Assembly: GCA_030834905.1 (NCBI GenBank)
Contig: JAUQWZ010000021.1
Location: 62,001 to 126,000, forward strand
Direction of reading: 5' to 3'
DNA length: 64,000 nt
From: Aggregatilineales bacterium
GTDB taxonomy: Bacteria; Chloroflexota; Anaerolineae; Aggregatilineales; Phototrophicaceae
The notes below the pieces were generated by a model, which made no database searches, was not told the origin of the DNA, and was given only the letters and a program-made list of their open reading frames with translations. Both the position numbers and the translations under genes were made by a program. Positions 32,765-40,758 of the stretch are shown here, piece by piece. The stretch's first letter is position 1; every line of letters starts with the position of its first letter.

Positions 32765-33952
32765 ATGAACAACGTCCACCTGGACACCATTTTGCACGAC
32801 ACACTCACCACAACGCCAAGCCTGATCCTCAATTACGATACGATCAACCGTACCTACAACCGATTTCTGGAAGCATTCCCAAATGGGCTGATCTATTACG
32901 CCGTCAAGGCGAACGCCAACCCGCACATCCTTGAGCTGGTTGCCAGCCGGGGCGGTGGCTTGGAAATCGCGTCGCTGGCAGAGCTGGAACTGGCGCTGGC
33001 GGCGGGCGCGGCGGGTGAACAAATCATTTGCAGCAACCCGATCAAGAATCCGGTGTTCCTGCGGCGAATGCAGGCAGCGGGCGTCTACGCGATGGGGATC
33101 GACTCCACTTACGAAGTTGAGAAGATCGCCGAACACGCGCCGGGCAGCCGCGTTTACGTGCGCCTGGCGGTGGATAACAGCGGCGCGGTACTGCCGCTGG
33201 CGGGTAAGTTTGGTGTCGATGGCGAGACTGCGCTGGAGTTGTTCGAGATGGCGCGGGCTTACGGGCTTGATCCGATTGGCTTGTCCTTTCACGTTGGCTC
33301 GCAGTGCCTGAAGCCGCAGAATTGGGCGAATGCTATCCAGGCTTGCGGCGATGTCTGGCGCGAGGCGGAAGCGCGGGGCTTCAGTTTCCATTTCCTCGAT
33401 ATTGGCGGTGGTTACCCGGCGGGACACTATCACACCCCGTCGATCCCGACAATTGAGGAAATCGGCGCGGTGGTCACGCGGGCGGTGGCTGAGTTCATCC
33501 CGGCGGTATCAAACCTGATGCTGGTGCTGGAGCCGGGACGCGGGCTGGTGGGCGAATCCGGTCGGCTGCTGGCGACGGTGGTGGGCAAGGCAAAACGGGG
33601 CGACGATATGTGGCTGTATCTCGACGCGGGCGTGTTTAACGGGCTGATGGAGACGTATGAAGGCTTTCCGCCAGTCGTGCGCGTCCTGAATGACGAGGTT
33701 CAGCGCCCGGTACAGCGTTATACGCTGGCGGGTCCAAGCTGCGATAGCTGCGACGTCGTGGCGCGCGGCATCGACCTGCCCGAACTCCACATTGGTGAGC
33801 GGGTGGTGTTCTACGACACCGGTGCTTACACCAACGAGTACGCGGCGGCGTTCAACGGCTTCCCCATTCCCGAAGTGATCGAACTGCACCGCGAAGGGCT
33901 GCTGTGTGACGCGCCGGTGGTCGCGGCGGAGGACGTTTTCGCTCCGGGCTGA
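32765..33952 (+). CDS. Fold-type III PLP decarboxylase (ornithine/lysine decarboxylase-like)
   Basis: 395 residues. The alanine-racemase-fold barrel carries the PLP lysine in YYAVKANANP (about residue 46), HVGSQ near 180, the phosphate loop DIGGGYPAG near 215, and EPGRG near 258. The C-terminal sheet has GPSCDSCDV near 330, whose CDS is the substrate-site motif of ornithine/lysine decarboxylases, and YTNEYAAAFNGF at the end. It likely makes putrescine or cadaverine from ornithine or lysine. Diaminopimelate decarboxylase is less likely because of the CDSCD motif and length. A stop codon directly precedes ATG 32765, so the start is fixed. It is monocistronic, with its own promoter and a strong terminator. 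Confidence 0.88.
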   Translation: MNNVHLDTILHDTLTTTPSLILNYDTINRTYNRFLEAFPNGLIYYAVKANANPHILELVASRGGGLEIASLAELELALAAGAAGEQIICSNPIKNPVFLRRMQAAGVYAMGIDSTYEVEKIAEHAPGSRVYVRLAVDNSGAVLPLAGKFGVDGETALELFEMARAYGLDPIGLSFHVGSQCLKPQNWANAIQACGDVWREAEARGFSFHFLDIGGGYPAGHYHTPSIPTIEEIGAVVTRAVAEFIPAVSNLMLVLEPGRGLVGESGRLLATVVGKAKRGDDMWLYLDAGVFNGLMETYEGFPPVVRVLNDEVQRPVQRYTLAGPSCDSCDVVARGIDLPELHIGERVVFYDTGAYTNEYAAAFNGFPIPEVIELHREGLLCDAPVVAAEDVFAPG

Positions 33953-33982
33953 CTTACTATGCCGGTTTCGGTAAACTAAACC

Positions 33983-34018
33983 AAAGCGGTGTGCTGATGA
34001 TCAGCGCACCGCTTTTTT
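33983..34018 (+). terminator. Intrinsic terminator after the decarboxylase
   Basis: Long stem: AAAGCGGTG with GCTGA on one side pairs with TCAGC and CACCGCTTT on the other, ending in six T residues. Confidence 0.9.
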
Positions 34019-34101
34019 GATCGCGCATCTGATGCCGCAGGCGCGAGCGTAAACCTCAGTATAATGGAGCTATCGACACCACATCAGCCGGAGAAACCAG
34101 C

Positions 34102-34815
34102 ATGGCGGGCGAATTCGAGGGAAAAGTCGCAGTGATTACCGGGGCGAGTGGCAACCTGGGGCGAGCCGTATGCAGGCGCTTTGCCGCTGGCGGCGCGCGT
34201 CTGGTGCTGGTGAATCGTTCGGCAGAGCGCCCACAAGCGCTGGCAGCCGAACTCGGCGTCGAAACGCTGGTTCAGGCTGCCGACCTCGGCGATCTGGCGG
34301 CGGTGGAGGCGGTGATCGCTGAAACGGTGGCGCGCTTTGGACAGATCGACATTCTGGCGCATACCGTCGGCGGTTACGAGGCGGGATCACCCGTCCAGGC
34401 GGTTGACCTGGGCATGCTGGATCGGATGTTCAACCTGAACGCGCGTCCGGTGTTCATTACCTGCGGGGCAGTCGCCCGGCACATGGTGAACAGCGGCGCG
34501 GCGGGCAAAATCGTGGTGGTGCTGGCGCGCTCGGCGCTGAAAGGCAGCAGCAATCACAGCGCTTACACCGCCAGCAAAGCCGCCGCCCAGCGCATCATGG
34601 AAAGCCTGTCGGCGGAAGTGCGCGACCGGGGGATCAACGTCAACGGAGTGCTGCCAAGCACGATAGACACGCCGCCCAATCGTGAGTCGATGCCCAACGC
34701 CGATTTCAGCAAGTGGGTGACGCCGGATGATCTGGCGAACGCGATTGCCTTCCTCGCGTCCGACGAGGCAAAAGCGCTTCACGGCGTTAGCCTCGAAGTC
34801 TACAACCGGGCGTAG
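34102..34815 (+). CDS. Short-chain dehydrogenase/reductase
   Basis: 237 residues, classical SDR. The Rossmann motif TGASGNLG begins near residue 14. An NADP-leaning basic/Ser position follows (VNRSAERP), then Asp near 62, HTVGG in place of the NNAG motif near 90, a Ser in LARSALKG and the catalytic YTASK near 155. The NAG-to-HTVGG change is seen in some SDR subgroups and does not by itself imply loss of activity. The substrate is unknown. It is the last plus-strand gene before a convergent pair, and its message probably ends in the purine-rich repeat and hairpin region downstream. Confidence 0.9.
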   Translation: MAGEFEGKVAVITGASGNLGRAVCRRFAAGGARLVLVNRSAERPQALAAELGVETLVQAADLGDLAAVEAVIAETVARFGQIDILAHTVGGYEAGSPVQAVDLGMLDRMFNLNARPVFITCGAVARHMVNSGAAGKIVVVLARSALKGSSNHSAYTASKAAAQRIMESLSAEVRDRGINVNGVLPSTIDTPPNRESMPNADFSKWVTPDDLANAIAFLASDEAKALHGVSLEVYNRA

Positions 34816-34861
34816 GGAAAGTAAGAGCAGGAAAGAAAGTAAAGGAAGTAAGAAAAATAAA
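34812..34861 (+). repeat. Purine-rich AGTAAG short-repeat tract
   Basis: Begins GTAGGGAAAGTAAGAG, the same start as part of the tract at 27858, and continues with AGTAAAGGA and AGTAAGAAA units. It is followed by a weak inverted repeat (ATCGGGGCG/CGCCCTGAT). It lies between convergent genes. Confidence 0.5.
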
Positions 34862-34978
34862 AATCGGGGCGTACAGTAGAATGCGCGCCCTGATGCGTTC
34901 TCAGGCGAGGCGGGTATTCACCATGACCGAATCGCGCTGCATGTGAGAGAAATCCGTTTTCATCGTCTCGTTGACGTT

Positions 34979-35188
34979 TTATCTACATTCTGCCTGCTTC
35001 GGTGGGCATTTGACGCTGCCGTAAGAACAAAAGACGCAGCAGTCACCGCGTTGAGGACGGAGAATGGTCAAACAGTTTGTGCATCGGTAGAGGAACTGGC
35101 AGCTGTCAACCGGCATCGTTTCCTGTTTGCTGAATCCGCAGACCGGGCACGTAATCACGGATTGAAGATTGACACTATTATCGCTCAT
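34979..35188 (-). CDS. GDCCVxC-domain putative zinc-ribbon protein
   Basis: 69 residues. Cys pairs CPVCG (14-17) and CTNC (36-39) form a likely zinc ribbon, and the family signature GDCCVFCSYGSVKCPP fills the C-terminus. Some relatives have selenocysteine in the signature; here all positions are ordinary Cys codons. Such proteins often sit near metal- or mercury-handling genes, but none is present here. Its ATG follows the upstream gene's stop by one base (TAAGATG), and a GAGAGGGA site lies inside the end of that gene. The two genes are therefore translationally linked. Confidence 0.8.
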   Translation of the reverse strand: MSDNSVNLQSVITCPVCGFSKQETMPVDSCQFLYRCTNCLTILRPQRGDCCVFCSYGSVKCPPKQAECR

Positions 35189-35189
35189 C

Positions 35190-37466
35190 TTATCCCTCTC
35201 GCAGCGCGGCGTTGAAAGCCGTCGGTTGGTAGGTGTCGTCGTTCAGCGCCGAAATGGCGAACAGCACCGTTTCCGATGGCTGAAGCGAGAACGTCCACTC
35301 CCCGGACGTTTCGCCGCTGCCGACGCCGATCAGCGGGCGCACCCGCAGCGAAGTCGCCTCTGAGCCGGATGTGACCGACTGCACCAGCCACTGCTGCGGC
35401 AGCGTGTTGGTGACCACCTGCCAGCCGTTCAGCGTCCAGCCGTCGTCGTCGGCATAGTCGATTTCGGGGATGGCGATATTGTTGACGGCGATGCCGTCGT
35501 TTTCTCGCCCCGGCAGGCTGACGTACTCAAAGCGCAGTTCCACTTCCAGACCGGTGAACGGCGTCAGGTCAACCGTTTGTGGCAGCCACAGTGGATCGGG
35601 CTGGATGACGCGGGTTGGGTGCTCGGCAAGCACAAGCGGCACATCCAGCCGCTGAATGCCGCGTTCGACGTACAGGTTGAGGGTATCGCCGGGGGCGTAG
35701 CTGCCCAGCAGCCCGATAACGTCGGGCGTGGCTGACCACACCGCGCCGTCATAACCAATGATCCTGTCCCCCTGCCGGAGTCCGGCTTCGGCGGCGGGGC
35801 TGTCGGGCGTAATTTCGCCCAGCGTCATGCCGTCCTGAGCGATGATGACCCCGATGATCGGGAACGGACGCGGCGCTGCCGGGCTGCTCACGCCGGTGTA
35901 GCCGGGTCCAAAGGCTAGTCCATGCCGGTTGGTCGTCGTCGTCCCCTGTTCAGCCGAGGTCGAAGGCAGCGGTACCCACGTTTCGCCGCTGTCGGTGGAT
36001 AGGCTGACATAGCCATAATTCCAGTTCGCCGCCAGATCGTGCCAGACGTCAAATGTCAGCGTCGCTTCATTGACTGATCGTAGATCAAAGGCGCGGGTCA
36101 TGGTCGTGTCCTGATCCGGCGCGCGTCCTGACCAGTAGAACTCGTCGCTGGAGTCAAAATCGTCCGGCAGGCGCAGCCGCGCCACAGCCGCGTCGCCCTC
36201 GAAGGCGAAGGACACGTTTTCGGCAGCCTGTGCCGTATAGTGCAGATAGACCGTCCCAAACTGATTCACCGTTTGACCGGACAGGATTCCCCGCCGAAGA
36301 TCCGGAATCAGGGTTGAAAAAGCGTGCTGGTTGTCGCCTGTCGGCGTGATCCGGTGAACGTAGCGCAGATCGCCCGTTGGCAGGTTGATCAGATTCGCCA
36401 GCACGAAATCGGCGAAGGCATCGCGTCCGGTCACTGGCGCTCCGGTCACCGGATCGATGATGTCATTTTTGAGCAGCGCCGCGTCCAGCGGTGTTATCCC
36501 TTCGCCCGGCTCCAGGAACAGATCGAGATAAAGCTGGATGCCGTAGCGCTGAAGCAGGTAGTTTAGAAAAAGCTGCTGCCCGTTGACGGTCTGCATCCGG
36601 TTGGTCACCTGCGGCTGGCGCAGCAGCGCCGTTCCGGGCGTGTCAAGGAAGGCGCGCGCGTCCTGCGCGGTAATGGTCGTCTGCTGAAGGGTGAACCGCA
36701 GCGACAGATTGAGGGCTTCGACCAGCCACGGCGCTTGCGCCGGGTTGTTGTGGCTCATGATGAACGGATGCAGTATGCCGATCAGCGTATTGAAGTAGAG
36801 TCCATCGTGCAGCGGCACGTTCGGGTAAGGCGTGGTATTGACGTAGAGGACTTCATGCTGGTTGCTGTAACCGCTGGGAACGAGGGCGATAGGCTGGCTG
36901 TCATTGGGATTAAAGAGGCTATCGCGGTCTTCGTTCAGATCGGTGGTGTAGAGGACGTACAGGTGCGGATCATTGTCTACGTCGGGTACGGACATGCGCG
37001 CGGTTGGGTCGCTGACCGCGCCCTGACCGGGGAAGAACAGCGGTTGGCTGTAATTCTCGCGCAGTTGGAAGATATCATAGACGGTGCTGACCTGCGCCGC
37101 CAGCGACGACATCTGCGGCACGCTGTAGTCCAGCCCGTCTTCCACCCAGAGGTAAATGCTGGGGGAAGCGGCGGCAAGGGTGGCGCTCACGCGGATGGGT
37201 ATATCGTCCTTGCCCACCCAGAATTCAAGCCTGTCACCAACGGCAAAGCGGGGTGACAGCGGCGGCACATGGGGCGTGCCGTCATCGGCAAGGTAGCGCG
37301 CCGCCAGCGCCGCCGGATCGCGGGTCGTATCAGCTGCGCTGTCCTGCGCCGAGACAGACACGGCGCACACCAGCACAAACAGCAGGGACACGATAACTCG
37401 TGTCCGCCGACTCATGATCCATCGCGTGCCTGTCAGGCGTAGGTGACGCCGTGTTTTGTCCGACAT
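35190..37466 (-). CDS. Secreted PDZ protein with degenerate metallopeptidase-like region
   Basis: 758 residues. A signal-type helix (about 21-40, RTRVIVSLLFVLVCAVSVSA) leads into a secreted protein. Near residue 230, ILHPFIMSHNNPAQAPWLVEALN aligns by eye with the AHEFQHMIH....W.NEGLSE segment of immune-inhibitor-A-like M6 peptidases, but HExxH has become HPFIM. A PDZ domain (GEITPDSPAAEAGLRQGDRIIGYDG) lies near 560-640 and splits a jelly-roll/MAM-like region (WHDLAANWNYGYVSLSTDSG; VELRFEYVSLPG). It is probably a non-catalytic adhesin or binding protein. ATG 37466 is chosen because AGGAAA lies 7 bp upstream; the longer frame starts within the intergenic gap. Confidence 0.75.
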   Translation of the reverse strand: MSDKTRRHLRLTGTRWIMSRRTRVIVSLLFVLVCAVSVSAQDSAADTTRDPAALAARYLADDGTPHVPPLSPRFAVGDRLEFWVGKDDIPIRVSATLAAASPSIYLWVEDGLDYSVPQMSSLAAQVSTVYDIFQLRENYSQPLFFPGQGAVSDPTARMSVPDVDNDPHLYVLYTTDLNEDRDSLFNPNDSQPIALVPSGYSNQHEVLYVNTTPYPNVPLHDGLYFNTLIGILHPFIMSHNNPAQAPWLVEALNLSLRFTLQQTTITAQDARAFLDTPGTALLRQPQVTNRMQTVNGQQLFLNYLLQRYGIQLYLDLFLEPGEGITPLDAALLKNDIIDPVTGAPVTGRDAFADFVLANLINLPTGDLRYVHRITPTGDNQHAFSTLIPDLRRGILSGQTVNQFGTVYLHYTAQAAENVSFAFEGDAAVARLRLPDDFDSSDEFYWSGRAPDQDTTMTRAFDLRSVNEATLTFDVWHDLAANWNYGYVSLSTDSGETWVPLPSTSAEQGTTTTNRHGLAFGPGYTGVSSPAAPRPFPIIGVIIAQDGMTLGEITPDSPAAEAGLRQGDRIIGYDGAVWSATPDVIGLLGSYAPGDTLNLYVERGIQRLDVPLVLAEHPTRVIQPDPLWLPQTVDLTPFTGLEVELRFEYVSLPGRENDGIAVNNIAIPEIDYADDDGWTLNGWQVVTNTLPQQWLVQSVTSGSEATSLRVRPLIGVGSGETSGEWTFSLQPSETVLFAISALNDDTYQPTAFNAALREG

Positions 37467-37578
37467 GGTCGATTTCCTGTCCGATCTCACCGTTAGCGTA
37501 CCACAGAAATCCCCTCCAGGCGCGGCAAAGCGCAATTGACGCTATACTACTCTCAGGACGTGTCTAGGGGGCAGTTCT

Positions 37579-40158
37579 ATGGATGTAGGCGTCGAGTTTA
37601 CGCATTACCGTGTCATTGAGCATATCGGGCGCGGCGGCATGGCGGATGTCTGGTCGGCGCGGGACAAGCGCCTGAGCCGCACCGTCGCCATTAAGACGAT
37701 TGCCCGCGATCTGTCGCAGGATATGGACCCGGTCAAGCTGTTCGAGCGCGAGGCGCAGACGATTGCCGGGTTGGAACATCCGCACATTTTGCCGATCTAC
37801 GAGTTTGGCGAGTTCGAGGGACAGCTCTACATCGTCATGCGCTACGTCTCCGGCGGGTCGCTGGAAGACGTGCTCGAAAAGGGACCGCTGACGCTTGAGG
37901 AAACGATGCGGATCACCAAGGCGGTTGGGCAGGCGCTGGATTATGCCCATACCAACAAGGTCATCCATCTCGATCTGAAACCATCGAACATCCTGCTTGA
38001 CAGCTACAAATCGCCGTATCTGGCGGATTTTGGCTTGGCGACGGTGCTCGGTCCGGAAGGGCGCGCCCAGAACCCCGGTTCCGGCACGCTGCTCTACATG
38101 GCACCCGAACAGCTGACGGCAGATGTGCTCGACCACCGCGCTGACGTTTACAGTTTCTCCATCCTCATCTACCACATGCTCACCGGGCAGCTTCCGTTTG
38201 ATGCGGCGATGCCGCTGGCGCTCAAGCAGCTTCAGTTACGCGAGAACATGCCAGAGGTGCAGGTTGTTCGCCCGGGGCTGCCCGATGGGCTGAACTTCGT
38301 GCTGCGGAATGCCAGCGAAGTGGACATCAACCGGCGTCCGAACAGCGTCCGCGATGTGCTGCACCAGCTTGAAGCGGTGGTCGCTATCGGCAGGTCGCCG
38401 ATCAGCCTGGATACCACGACGATGCCCGGCACAGCGGCTCCGGGGCGGGATACGCTGCCGATTGACCAGTTGATCTCCGGTCCAATTGAAGGCTTGATCT
38501 CACGCCCGCCGGAGAAGAAGGACACCGAAGCGCTGGAGATCGACGAACTGATCACCGGACCGATTGACAACCTGATTTCGCGTTCGCTGCCGGATGACGT
38601 CCTCGCCGACGCCGGCGACAGCCTGATCTCGCGCCAGCAGGATAGAGTGAGCAAGCCGCGCGAGGAGTTTAGCGAGCTAAAGATTGACCTGACCGACCTT
38701 GACTCGGTGCCGGTGATGACGCCCGAAGACATGGCGCGGCGCGAAGTCGAAGACATCTACCAGCGCGCCCGGCGGCAGTGGGCGCGCGGGCAGGGGCGCT
38801 TTTCGCTGGGCATCACCGATTACATCCTGATCGCCGATTATTACGCGCAGGCGGAACAGCATGGGCTGGCGCTGGACGAAGCCGGAATGCAGATGCTGCT
38901 GCGCGGCGCGCTTGAGTACGATCATGAGGTGGATTTCTGGTGGCAGAAAGTCAGCGATGACAGCCGCCGCTGGACGACGCTGCACGCCCTGCGCAGCGAA
39001 AATGCGCCAGCGCGGGTGCGGGCGCTCCAGCGGTTGGAAACGCTGCCGGACGCCGATATTCCCGTCATTCCCAAGCTGACGGCACAGGCGCTTCAGGTGG
39101 AGACTAACACGACGGCGCAGCTTGCCGCTTTGCGGGTATTCGGCGCGCGGGCGAAGCTGATGCCCGTACCCGTCAGCCGCCCCGATATGACAACCCTGAC
39201 CGATACCCGCAAGCGCGTGACGGAATCGTTCCGCCTGACCGCTGTCAATGACTGGCGCGATGTCGTCTACTCGCAGGAGATTGACCTGCTGCTGGCGCAG
39301 AAAGCGCTGGACTACGAAGAACCCGAAGTGGCGGAACTTGCCGCGCGCACTATCGGGCGCATCCGTTCATCGGCTGCTGTGACGGAGATCGCTGCCCGCC
39401 AGCGTCACGGCGAACGCGGCGCGCTGCGGGCGCTGGCGTTCGTGCGCGACGAAGCGCCGTCGCTGCCGGAGGCGGTTGGCGCTGGCGGGCGCATTTATGC
39501 CTGGCTCGCCAATACGCTGCGGCGGGTGGCGGATAATCCCCTCAAAACGATGTGGCGTTTTCTGCTGGCGGTTGCGGGCAGCTCGCTTGCCATCGGCGTT
39601 TACGTGTGGGTGGCGGTGGCGAACAGTATGGGCGCGTCGCTCAATGTCCCGGCAGTCTGGGGGCAGGCGGTATCTTACGGCATCACCGTTGGCGCGTTCA
39701 TGGGCTTTGTCGTCCTGTTTGGCGATGAGGTATGGCAGCGGCTGCGCGGCTTCTGGTCAGGTTGGGCGCGGGTGCTCGCCAGCGCTGTGCTTGGCTTCCT
39801 GCTGGGGACGCTGACCTGGGGCGCGTTCAACTATCTGATTCTGAACGATCCGAACGTGGAATGGGGCGTTATGGCATACGCCGGGGTAGGCGTTGCCGCC
39901 GCGTTTGCCATCATGAACCTGTTCAGGCTGCCCGGTTGGGCGTCGTTTCTGGTCACGCTGGTTGGCTTCTACCTGCCGATTTACTACGTCAACCATCTCT
40001 ACTGGAACAACCCCGGCGCGCTGCCGGTGAGCATCATCTACGTATACGAATTCGAGCAGGTATTTACGTGGCTGATTCCGGTGTTCGGCGTCATCGCGCT
40101 CGCCGTCAACGCGCAGGCGCTGTGGAGCGACATTAAGGGACTAAGAAAAAGAAGTTAG
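37579..40158 (+). CDS. Ser/Thr protein kinase with HEAT-like and C-terminal membrane domains
   Basis: 859 residues. Kinase domain at 8-270 with IGRGGMADVW, Lys39, DFGLA and MAPEQ. The catalytic loop reads HLDLKPSN, so the HRD Arg is Leu while Asp and Lys-Asn are kept. This suggests a kinase that does not need activation-loop phosphorylation. Residues 290-360 hold a degenerate repeat of the form ID-x-LI-x-GPI-x-x-LISR. A helical, HEAT-like region (390-640) follows, then four to six hydrophobic helices (about 655-850) at the C-terminus. AGGGGG lies 7 bp before the ATG. It is divergent from the PDZ gene. Confidence 0.88.
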   Translation: MDVGVEFTHYRVIEHIGRGGMADVWSARDKRLSRTVAIKTIARDLSQDMDPVKLFEREAQTIAGLEHPHILPIYEFGEFEGQLYIVMRYVSGGSLEDVLEKGPLTLEETMRITKAVGQALDYAHTNKVIHLDLKPSNILLDSYKSPYLADFGLATVLGPEGRAQNPGSGTLLYMAPEQLTADVLDHRADVYSFSILIYHMLTGQLPFDAAMPLALKQLQLRENMPEVQVVRPGLPDGLNFVLRNASEVDINRRPNSVRDVLHQLEAVVAIGRSPISLDTTTMPGTAAPGRDTLPIDQLISGPIEGLISRPPEKKDTEALEIDELITGPIDNLISRSLPDDVLADAGDSLISRQQDRVSKPREEFSELKIDLTDLDSVPVMTPEDMARREVEDIYQRARRQWARGQGRFSLGITDYILIADYYAQAEQHGLALDEAGMQMLLRGALEYDHEVDFWWQKVSDDSRRWTTLHALRSENAPARVRALQRLETLPDADIPVIPKLTAQALQVETNTTAQLAALRVFGARAKLMPVPVSRPDMTTLTDTRKRVTESFRLTAVNDWRDVVYSQEIDLLLAQKALDYEEPEVAELAARTIGRIRSSAAVTEIAARQRHGERGALRALAFVRDEAPSLPEAVGAGGRIYAWLANTLRRVADNPLKTMWRFLLAVAGSSLAIGVYVWVAVANSMGASLNVPAVWGQAVSYGITVGAFMGFVVLFGDEVWQRLRGFWSGWARVLASAVLGFLLGTLTWGAFNYLILNDPNVEWGVMAYAGVGVAAAFAIMNLFRLPGWASFLVTLVGFYLPIYYVNHLYWNNPGALPVSIIYVYEFEQVFTWLIPVFGVIALAVNAQALWSDIKGLRKRS

Positions 40159-40167
40159 CAGCGGCAG

Positions 40168-40225
40168 GTTGAAAGTCGGAAGTGGAGAGCGCCTTTTGAC
40201 TTTCAACTTTTGACTTTCCACTCAC
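40168..40225. repeat. Inverted repeat plus heptanucleotide repeats
   Basis: GTTGAAAGTC (40168-40177) and GACTTTCAAC (40198-40207) form a hairpin. From 40193 a seven-base periodicity runs CTTTTGA, CTTTCAA, CTTTTGA, CTTTCCA. The region lies between convergent genes and could act as a bidirectional terminator. Confidence 0.55.
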
Positions 40226-40228
40226 TCT

Positions 40229-40681
40229 TTAGATTCTTCCGTATAACCGCCCGCCAAATTCCTCCATCAGCTTATCGTCCAGTTCATCGGCATAGGTGGC
40301 GACCAGATTGATGAGGGTGTTGGCTTCATTGGCGTCCAGACCCTCCAGCGGGCGTTCGCTGAACAGGTACACCACATCGAGATAGACGCCCAGCGCGGCG
40401 TTGGTCAGTTGCAGATTTAGCTCCAGCAGGCGGCGGTACAGCGGCAGCAGTCCGGTCGCGGGCAGATGCAGCATCGGCGCGAGCACCTGTAGATAGCCGG
40501 TGCTGTCCTGCTGAGAGATGTAGATTTCGATGACCGCCGAACCACGCCGGAAGCTCCAGCCAAATCCTTCCTGGGTGCTCATACGCGCCTGCTGCGGATC
40601 GATGCCGACGGTCAGCAAAATCTGCTCGACGGTCGCGGCGAAGACTTGCAGGTTGGAGGTGTTGCGTCGGCTGCGGAACAT
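40229..40681 (-). CDS. YbjN-domain/secretion-chaperone-like small protein
   Basis: 150 residues. The fold pattern VEQILLTVGID.....GFGWSFRRGSAVIEIYISQQDSTGYLQVLAPMLHLPATGLLPLYRRLLELNLQLTNAALGVYLDVVYLFSERPLEGLDANE matches YbjN/CesT-like chaperone folds. They have a helix, a four-stranded sheet and a helix that recognise partner proteins. The ATG at 40679-40681 is preferred over the longer frame, which runs into the upstream gene's tail. It follows the pseudo-HtrA gene on the same strand after about 77 bp that contains a short hairpin. Function unknown. Confidence 0.7.
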   Translation of the reverse strand: MFRSRRNTSNLQVFAATVEQILLTVGIDPQQARMSTQEGFGWSFRRGSAVIEIYISQQDSTGYLQVLAPMLHLPATGLLPLYRRLLELNLQLTNAALGVYLDVVYLFSERPLEGLDANEANTLINLVATYADELDDKLMEEFGGRLYGRI

Positions 40682-40712
40682 TGTGTTTCCCTTTGCATCC
40701 AGGCTGTTGAAA

Positions 40713-40745
40713 CGCAAAGACGAGCGAGCAGCCCCGCCTTTGCGC
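40713..40745. repeat. Short hairpin related to the GxxExxY element ends
   Basis: AACGCAAAGACG and CGCCTTTGCG form a near-perfect 9-bp stem. AACGCAAAG and the CTTTGCG core are the same words that make up the 14318-14336 repeat. It may be a relic or a coincidental terminator-like stem. Confidence 0.3.
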
Positions 40746-40758
40746 CAGATATTCCGTA

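Noticed and set aside
32765..33952. Diaminopimelate decarboxylase (lysA)
   Set aside because: The fold is shared, but GPSCDSCDV and the total length fit ornithine/lysine-type decarboxylases better, and no lysine-pathway gene is adjacent.
34979..35188. Selenoprotein reading of the GDCCVxC gene
   Set aside because: All signature positions are Cys codons, no in-frame UGA exists and no SECIS-like structure is needed.
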